Shown: piece by piece, positions 28,587 through 35,739 of the stretch
How the letters are laid out: every line of letters starts with the position of its first letter
How positions within the stretch are numbered: the first letter of the stretch is position 1
NCBI GenBank assembly: GCA_028681275.1
Contig: JAQUIV010000009.1
Span: 1-35,739 of the forward strand
Length of the DNA: 35,739 nt
Origin: Aliarcobacter sp.
Lineage (GTDB): Bacteria; Campylobacterota; Campylobacteria; Campylobacterales; Arcobacteraceae
Direction: 5' to 3'
Translations under genes and position numbers: made by a program
Notes under the pieces: model-generated
Database searches by the model: none
The model's input: the letters and a program-made list of their open reading frames with translations, nothing else
What the model was told of the DNA's origin: nothing

Positions 28587-28951
28587 AAATTCTCATAAAA
28601 TTCTTCAAAAGAGGGTAAATTTAAATTTGCATCTCTTTGTTTTTTACCCCACATAGGTTCTGGAAAGTAAGAATCTTCCGCAAATCTTGCCATTATATGA
28701 AAATGAACATGAGGAACATAATTTCCAAAAGATGCAATATTTATTTTTTTTGGTTTGAAATAATCTAACATCTCTTTTTCAATAATATCAAGATATTTAA
28801 ATATTTCTTGTTTTGTTTCACTATTACATTGTGAAAACTCTTTTATATTTTCAATTGTAAATATTTTAAGCCACGGTATTTCTGAGTTTTCAATTTCTAT
28901 TTTTATTAATACATTTTTATAAATTAGAGACAAATTTAATCCTTTATACAT
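28571..28951 (-). CDS. HIT-family protein
   Basis: HVHFHIMARF histidine triad. Confidence 0.88.
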   Translation of the reverse strand: MYKGLNLSLIYKNVLIKIEIENSEIPWLKIFTIENIKEFSQCNSETKQEIFKYLDIIEKEMLDYFKPKKINIASFGNYVPHVHFHIMARFAEDSYFPEPMWGKKQRDANLNLPSFEEFYENLKKKL

Positions 28952-29033
28952 TTATTATTTCTGAATATTACAATAATTATTGTTAAACTTAATATTTAAG
29001 AATACATTCAACTAGCTTTAAGCAAATATTAAT

Positions 29034-29039
29034 TATAAT
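29034..29039 (+). promoter_or_regulatory. -10 element TATAAT for the rpmJ-rplQ operon
   Basis: TATAAT in AATTATAATCC, about 155 nt before the rpmJ ATG. Confidence 0.5.
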
Positions 29040-29150
29040 CCAACTCCATTTTTTCAACCATCGAGGAAGTTTTTATAAAATATTTTTTATTTTATAAAGA
29101 GTTGGTAAAAGCTTAAGAATAAAATATATTTATTTTTTAAGGCTTTTTCC
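29040..29150 (+). promoter_or_regulatory. Structured 5' leader with terminator-like hairpin
   Basis: CCAACTC/GAGTTGG stem, 11-bp hairpin 29072-29098, and 29107-29147 hairpin followed by TTTTT. Confidence 0.45.
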
Positions 29151-29194
29151 TGTTGTTAATTTGGGTAATAACACAAATAAAGAGGACAAGACTT

Positions 29195-29308
29195 ATGAAA
29201 GTAAGAGCTTCAGTAAAAAAAATGTGTGATAAATGTAAGGTTATCAAAAGAAGAGGTGTCGTAAGAGTAATCTGCGAAAACAAAAAACATAAACAGAGAC
29301 AAGGATAA
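29195..29308 (+). CDS. rpmJ: 50S ribosomal protein L36 (not in the ORF track because it is short)
   Basis: [37 protein letters not shown]. Confidence 0.97.
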   Translation: MKVRASVKKMCDKCKVIKRRGVVRVICENKKHKQRQG

Positions 29309-29313
29309 GGCAC

Positions 29314-29682
29314 ATGGCAAGAATCGCAGGTGTTGATTTACCAAATAAAAAGAGAATGGAATATGCGTTAACGTATATTTTCGGAATCGGATTACATAAC
29401 TCTAGATTAATTTTAGATGCTGTTGGAATTGATTACAATAAAAGAGCATACGAATTAACAGAAGACGAAGCAGCAATTATTAGAAAAGAGATCCAAGACA
29501 ACTATTTGGTTGAGGGTGATTTAAGAAAAAAAGTTGCTATGGATATTAAAGCTTTAATGGATTTAGGTTCATATAGAGGGTTAAGACATAGAAAAGGTTT
29601 ACCTTGTAGAGGGCAAAAGACTAAAACTAATGCTAGAACAAGAAAAGGTAAAAAGAAAACTGTTGGTGCAGCAACTAAATAA
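29314..29682 (+). CDS. rpsM: 30S ribosomal protein S13
   Basis: [26 protein letters not shown]...[25 protein letters not shown]. Confidence 0.98.
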   Translation: MARIAGVDLPNKKRMEYALTYIFGIGLHNSRLILDAVGIDYNKRAYELTEDEAAIIRKEIQDNYLVEGDLRKKVAMDIKALMDLGSYRGLRHRKGLPCRGQKTKTNARTRKGKKKTVGAATK

Positions 29683-29692
29683 GGGATTGTAG

Positions 29693-30085
29693 ATGGCAAA
29701 AAGAAAAGTTACTAGAAAAAAAATTGTAAGAAAAAATATTGCTGACGGTATCGTACATATTGCTGCAAGTTTTAATAATACAATGGTTACAGTTACAGAT
29801 AATGCAGGAAACGCAATCGCATGGTCAAGTGCTGGAAACTTAGGATTTAAAGGTTCTAAAAAATCAACTCCATTTGCAGCGCAAGCAGCAGTTGAAGATG
29901 CAATGGCGAAAGCAATGGAACACGGAATCAAAAACGTTGGGATTAAAATTCAAGGACCAGGTTCAGGAAGAGATACAGCTGTTAAAGCAGTTGGAGCTAT
30001 GGACGGAGTTAGAGTTACTTGGTTAAAAGATGTTACACCATTACCACATAATGGTTGTAGACCTCCTAAAAGAAGAAGAGTGTAA
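29693..30085 (+). CDS. rpsK: 30S ribosomal protein S11
   Basis: [22 protein letters not shown]...[12 protein letters not shown]. Confidence 0.98.
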   Translation: MAKRKVTRKKIVRKNIADGIVHIAASFNNTMVTVTDNAGNAIAWSSAGNLGFKGSKKSTPFAAQAAVEDAMAKAMEHGIKNVGIKIQGPGSGRDTAVKAVGAMDGVRVTWLKDVTPLPHNGCRPPKRRRV

Positions 30086-30095
30086 GGAGTAAATA

Positions 30096-30722
30096 ATGGC
30101 AAGATATAGAGGACCAGTAGAAAAAATCGAAAGAAGACTTGATGCGGATCTTGGACTTAAAGGTGAGAGAAGATTATCAGGTAAAAGTGCTTTAGAAAAA
30201 AGACCATTTGCTCCAGGACAACACGGACAAAGAAGAGCTAAAATTTCTGAGTATGGTTTACAATTAAGAGAAAAACAAAAAGCTAAATTTATGTATGGTG
30301 TTTCTGAAAAACAATTCAGAAAATACTTCCAAGAAGCAGCAAGAAGAGAAGGTAATACAGGGGCTAACCTTATTACATTAATTGAACAAAGATTAGATAA
30401 TGTTGTATTTAGAATGGGATTTGCTACAACTAGAGCAAACGCTAGACAATTTACAACTCATGGACACGTTTTAGTTGATGGGAAAAAAGTTGATATTCCT
30501 TCATTCTTAGTTAAAGCTGGACAAAAAATCGAAATCAAAGAAAAATCAAAAACTAATCCTCAAGTTGTAAGAGCATTAGAATTAACAAATCAAACTGGAA
30601 TGGTTGATTGGGTTAATGTTGATAAAGAAAAAGTATTTGGAATTTTCACAAGAATCCCAGCTAGAGAAGAAGTTGTTATCCCTGTTGAAGAGAGATTAAT
30701 CGTAGAGTTATATTCTAAATAA
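30096..30722 (+). CDS. rpsD: 30S ribosomal protein S4
   Basis: [14 protein letters not shown]...[38 protein letters not shown]. Confidence 0.98.
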   Translation: MARYRGPVEKIERRLDADLGLKGERRLSGKSALEKRPFAPGQHGQRRAKISEYGLQLREKQKAKFMYGVSEKQFRKYFQEAARREGNTGANLITLIEQRLDNVVFRMGFATTRANARQFTTHGHVLVDGKKVDIPSFLVKAGQKIEIKEKSKTNPQVVRALELTNQTGMVDWVNVDKEKVFGIFTRIPAREEVVIPVEERLIVELYSK

Positions 30723-30739
30723 TAAGTAAAAGGTAGCTG

Positions 30740-31738
30740 ATGAAAAAATTTGCAGAAACACCGTTTTTACCAACAGAAGTTGAAATAGAGGCTATCAGTG
30801 ATAATGAAGCTAAAATATCAGCATATCCATTTGAAGATGGTTTTGCAATTACTTTAGCACACCCTTTAAGAAGACTTTTATTAAGTTCTTCAATTGGTTA
30901 TGCACCAATTGCAGTAAAAATTGAAGGTGCTTCACATGAGTTTGACTCATTAAGAGGTATGTTAGAAGATATAGCTATTTTTGTTATAAATTTAAAGAAT
31001 ATTAAGTTTAAAATAAATGGTGATAAAGAACAAGTTGTTGTTGAGTATTCTTTCAATGGACCAAGAGAAATTAAAGGTGAAGACCTTATTAACTCTGATG
31101 TTGAAATTGTATCAAAAGATGCTCATTTAGCAACAATTAATAGTGACTGTAACTTAACGTTCTCGGTTATTATTCAAAAAGGTATTGGGTATATGCCATC
31201 TGAAGACATTAGAGATATTGTTGGACCAGATTATATTCCAATTGATGCATTCTTTACACCTGTTAAAAAAGTGGTTTATGATATTGAAAAAATGTTAGTT
31301 GAAGATAATCCTAACTTTGAAAAAGCTGTATTTACTATACAAACAAATGGACAAATTTCTCCAATTACTGCTTTTAAAGAAGCTGTATCTGTTATGTATG
31401 CACAAATGTCAGTATTTAACAAAGTATTTGATTTATCAGAAGTAACAGTAAGCGAAAGTGGTGAAGAACCAGTTGAGCTTAAAGAGTTAGTAGTTAAAAT
31501 TGATGATTTGAATTTAAGTGCTAGAAGTTTCAACTCTTTAGATAGAGCTGGACTAAAATTCTTAGGTGAATTAGTACTTATGAGTGAAGTTGAAGTAAAA
31601 AATATTAAAAATCTTGGGAAAAAATCTTATGATGAAATCGCAGAGAAATTAGAATCTCTAGGTTACCCAGTTGAAAATACACTTCCAGAAAATGTTGCTT
31701 CTGCATTAAGAAGAAAATTAGAGCAACTAAAAGCATAA
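30740..31738 (+). CDS. rpoA: DNA-directed RNA polymerase subunit alpha
   Basis: ITLAHPLRRLLLSSSIGYAPIAVKIEG...; alpha-CTD LNLSARSFNSLDRAGLKFLGEL. Confidence 0.97.
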   Translation: MKKFAETPFLPTEVEIEAISDNEAKISAYPFEDGFAITLAHPLRRLLLSSSIGYAPIAVKIEGASHEFDSLRGMLEDIAIFVINLKNIKFKINGDKEQVVVEYSFNGPREIKGEDLINSDVEIVSKDAHLATINSDCNLTFSVIIQKGIGYMPSEDIRDIVGPDYIPIDAFFTPVKKVVYDIEKMLVEDNPNFEKAVFTIQTNGQISPITAFKEAVSVMYAQMSVFNKVFDLSEVTVSESGEEPVELKELVVKIDDLNLSARSFNSLDRAGLKFLGELVLMSEVEVKNIKNLGKKSYDEIAEKLESLGYPVENTLPENVASALRRKLEQLKA

Positions 31739-31751
31739 TTAAGGGTTTAAT

Positions 31752-32102
31752 ATGAGACATAAGCATGGATATAGAAAGTTAAGTAGAACTTCTTCTCATA
31801 GAAAAGCATTGTTAAAAAATATGGCAATTGCTATTATCGAAAGAGAAAAAATCGAAACAACTGTACCTAAAGCAAAAGAATTAAAAAGATATATTGAAAA
31901 ATTAGTAACTGTTGCAAGAGACGCTGATTTAAATACACATAGATATGTATTTGCAGCTTTACAAAGCAAAGAAGCTACTAAAAAATTAATTAACGAAATT
32001 GCACCAAAATACCAAGGTAGAAATGGTGGATATACTTCTATAATTAAAACAAGAATTAGAAGAGGTGATGCTACTCCAATGGCATTCATTTCATTCGTAT
32101 AG
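31752..32102 (+). CDS. rplQ: 50S ribosomal protein L17
   Basis: [25 protein letters not shown]. Confidence 0.98.
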   Translation: MRHKHGYRKLSRTSSHRKALLKNMAIAIIEREKIETTVPKAKELKRYIEKLVTVARDADLNTHRYVFAALQSKEATKKLINEIAPKYQGRNGGYTSIIKTRIRRGDATPMAFISFV

Positions 32103-32125
32103 TAGAAAATTCTATTATATTTTTT

Positions 32126-32159
32126 AAGGGATAGAAGATTTTCTTCTATCCCTTTTTTT
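32126..32159 (+). terminator. Intrinsic terminator of the alpha operon
   Basis: GGGATAGAAGA 32128-32138 / TCTTCTATCCC 32142-32152, 3-nt loop, long T-run. Confidence 0.92.
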
Positions 32160-32225
32160 ATTTTGAACAAAAAATAACCAACTCCCAAAAACTTTTTTAT
32201 AACCTAAATTTAATCATATTTTAGA

Positions 32226-32231
32226 TACAAT
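32226..32231 (+). promoter_or_regulatory. -10 element (TTAGATACAAT) upstream of gatA
   Basis: TACAAT in TTAGA-extended context, 40 nt before the gatA start. Confidence 0.5.
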
Positions 32232-32271
32232 CCAGCGTAATACTACAACTGTAAAATCATAGGAGAACCGA

Positions 32272-33633
32272 TTGATAACTCTAAAAGAGGCACTAACTTT
32301 AGCTAGTGACGATGTAAAAAAACTAAGAGATGATCTAAATCAAAAAATAAAAGAAAACAATACAGGCGCTTATGTTGAACAATTAACTTCAAGTGAAATT
32401 TCAAAATCTGGTTCAGGTATTCCAATAGCTATTAAAGATAATATAAATGTAAAAAATTGGGAAATTACTTGTTCGAGTAATATTTTAAAAGGTTATATTT
32501 CACCATATAATGCAACTGTAATTAATAATTTAGAAAAAGCTGGATTATCACCATTTGGTAGAACAAATATGGATGAATTCGCAATGGGAAGTTCAACTGA
32601 ATCTTCTTGTTATGGAAAAACTTTAAATCCAGTTGATAATGAAAAAGTTCCAGGAGGAAGTAGTGGAGGTTCAGCTGCTGCTGTTGCTGCTGGAATTGCT
32701 ATTGCTGCACTTGGAACAGATACAGGTGGAAGTATTAGACAACCTGCTGCTTATTGTGGTTGTGTTGGAATGAAACCAACTTATGGAAGAGTTTCAAGAT
32801 ATGGAATTACAGCATATTCATCTTCACTTGACCAATGTGGACCAATAACACAAAATGTTGAAGATGCAGCTATTTTATACGATATTATCTCAGGTTATGA
32901 TCCTATGGATTCAACTTCTGCTAATGTTGATTATTCAGCAGTTACTCCAAAATTAAATGGTGATAGAAAATTAACTATTGCTGTAATTGATAATTTTGTA
33001 TCACAAGCAAGTCCTGCTATTCAAAAAGGTTTTGAAAAAGTAGTTCGCGCTTTAGAAGAGGCTGGACATAAAATTATTCATAAAAATATGTTAGATACAC
33101 AAAAAATAGTTTCAACTTATTATATTGTTGCAACTGCTGAAGCCTCTGCAAATCTTGCAAGATTTGATGGTGTTAGATTTGGAAATAGAAAAGGTGAAGC
33201 TGGACTTAAAGATATGTATGTTCAAACTAAATCACAAGGTTTTGGGCATGAAGTACAAAAAAGAATTATGTTAGGTTCTTTTGTATTAAGTTCAGGATAT
33301 TATGATGCATATTATATTAAAGCTCAAAAAGTTAGACATTTAATAAAAGATGAATATGCTGCTATTTTTGCTGAAGCTGATTTGATTTTATCTCCAGTTG
33401 CTCCTACAACTGCTCCAAAGTTTGGATCATTTAAGACTTCATTAGAGATGTATTTAAGTGATATTTACACTATTTCAGTAAATCTTGCTGGACTTCCTGC
33501 TATCTCATTGCCTGTTGATAAAGATGAAGATGGAATGCCAGTTGGTCTTCAATTTATTGCAAAAGCGTATGATGAACAAACATTATTTGACGGTGCTTTA
33601 TCTTTAGAAAAAGCTATAAATTATAATAAATAA
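32272..33633 (+). CDS. gatA: Glutamyl-tRNA(Gln) amidotransferase subunit A, TTG start
   Basis: GIPIAIKDNINV, GGSSGGSAAAVAAGIAIAALGTDTGGSIRQPAAYCG; AGGAG 6 nt upstream of TTG. Confidence 0.95.
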   Translation: MITLKEALTLASDDVKKLRDDLNQKIKENNTGAYVEQLTSSEISKSGSGIPIAIKDNINVKNWEITCSSNILKGYISPYNATVINNLEKAGLSPFGRTNMDEFAMGSSTESSCYGKTLNPVDNEKVPGGSSGGSAAAVAAGIAIAALGTDTGGSIRQPAAYCGCVGMKPTYGRVSRYGITAYSSSLDQCGPITQNVEDAAILYDIISGYDPMDSTSANVDYSAVTPKLNGDRKLTIAVIDNFVSQASPAIQKGFEKVVRALEEAGHKIIHKNMLDTQKIVSTYYIVATAEASANLARFDGVRFGNRKGEAGLKDMYVQTKSQGFGHEVQKRIMLGSFVLSSGYYDAYYIKAQKVRHLIKDEYAAIFAEADLILSPVAPTTAPKFGSFKTSLEMYLSDIYTISVNLAGLPAISLPVDKDEDGMPVGLQFIAKAYDEQTLFDGALSLEKAINYNK

Positions 33634-33650
33634 ATATTAACTAGGATTAA

Positions 33651-35099
<1,449 letters not shown>

Positions 35100-35107
35100 A
35101 AAATAAG

Positions 35108-35137
35108 AGATGATGTTTTAAACATCATCTTTCTTAT
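35108..35137 (+). terminator. Hairpin after guaB (weak terminator)
   Basis: AGATGATGTTT 35108-35118 / AAACATCATCT 35120-35130, short T-tract. Confidence 0.55.
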
Positions 35138-35155
35138 AAAAAAAGGTAAATTTAG

Positions 35156-35443
35156 ATGTCATTTTCAGAAATATTTTTTTATTTAATATTGTTGTTAATT
35201 CATCTTTTACCATTTCTAATAATCATTAAATCCAATAAAATAAAAGAGAAAAAACTCTTATTTATAATCTTTTCACTTGTGACATTAGCTCCATCTTTTG
35301 GATTTTTATATTTGATTTTTTATTCTATGACTTGTGGAACAGGGTGTTTTAGTGGGATATTTTTTCTTTTTACTTTAATTCCTGCACTTGTATTAACTGT
35401 TATTAGTTTTGTATTAAAGTTAATAATAGAGAGAAGAAGTTAG
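35156..35443 (+). CDS. Small hypothetical membrane protein
   Basis: 95 aa, three hydrophobic segments, CGTGC motif. Confidence 0.6.
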   Translation: MSFSEIFFYLILLLIHLLPFLIIIKSNKIKEKKLLFIIFSLVTLAPSFGFLYLIFYSMTCGTGCFSGIFFLFTLIPALVLTVISFVLKLIIERRS

Positions 35444-35458
35444 TTTTCTCTCTTTTTA
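35428..35458. terminator. Terminator-like inverted repeat at convergent gene ends
   Basis: AGAGAGAA 35428-35435 / TTCTCTCT 35446-35453 plus TTTT. Confidence 0.5.
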
Positions 35459-35739
35459 TTAAATAATTACTTCACCTTTTGGTGTATTTCTTACTTCATC
35501 GATTTTGAAACAATCATTCGCAATATTTCTTGAGCTAATATCTTTGTATTCATTTACTATTTTGTTTATAGTTCTTAATTCATCTTTGTCAAATAGTGAT
35601 TCATCAAAATCTTCTTCCATTTTTATGAAATTTAATTCAATAAATTTTTCTTTTTCAACAACTTCAATATCTAAATAATCTAATAATTCTTGCATTAAAA
35701 AGATTCTTTCATCATCTTCATCTAAATCCTCTTCATTTG
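35459..35739 (-). CDS. Hypothetical acidic protein, 5' partial (runs off the window)
   Basis: Frame remains open upstream of ORF-track Met: NEEDLDEDDERIFLMQELLDYLDIEV... Confidence 0.6.
   Translation of the reverse strand, partial: NEEDLDEDDERIFLMQELLDYLDIEVVEKEKFIELNFIKMEEDFDESLFDKDELRTINKIVNEYKDISSRNIANDCFKIDEVRNTPKGEVII

Overview
The sequence is AT-rich and looks like an Epsilonproteobacteria/Campylobacterota chromosome, probably Arcobacter/Aliarcobacter-like (inferred from gene content and synteny; no search was run). Most of the window is ordinary housekeeping DNA: a hydrogenase-maturation cluster (hypD, a MazG-like gene, hypE, hypA); a diguanylate cyclase; a TerB-like / coiled-coil / ZapA-like / orphan pilin-like / priA cluster; dapD; an ABC-F ATPase; a minus-strand run rluD - flpA-like FN3 lipoprotein - trmB - ftsE - ftsX - envC-like - yaiI - standalone DUF234; rodA; tonB-like; hemL; ppnP-like; atpZ-like; rpoD; leuD-leuB; a DHH phosphoesterase; HIT; the alpha ribosomal operon rpmJ-rpsM-rpsK-rpsD-rpoA-rplQ; gatA and guaB. 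I see no CRISPR array, transposon, prophage, tRNA or rRNA. I did not find a clear new multi-gene defence or mobile system. The best leads are: (1) an orphan type IV pilin-like gene whose class III signal peptide is only in frame if translation starts at a non-canonical ATT or by +1 frameshift from the upstream zapA-like gene; (2) a structured, terminator-like 5' leader before the rpmJ-rplQ operon; (3) likely leaderless transcripts, with the -10 exactly 6 nt from the ATG, for the tonB-like and coiled-coil genes; (4) a MazG-like pyrophosphohydrolase inside the hyp operon; (5) an ATPase-less DUF234 protein with a substituted nuclease-like motif and no canonical start for its conserved N-terminus.
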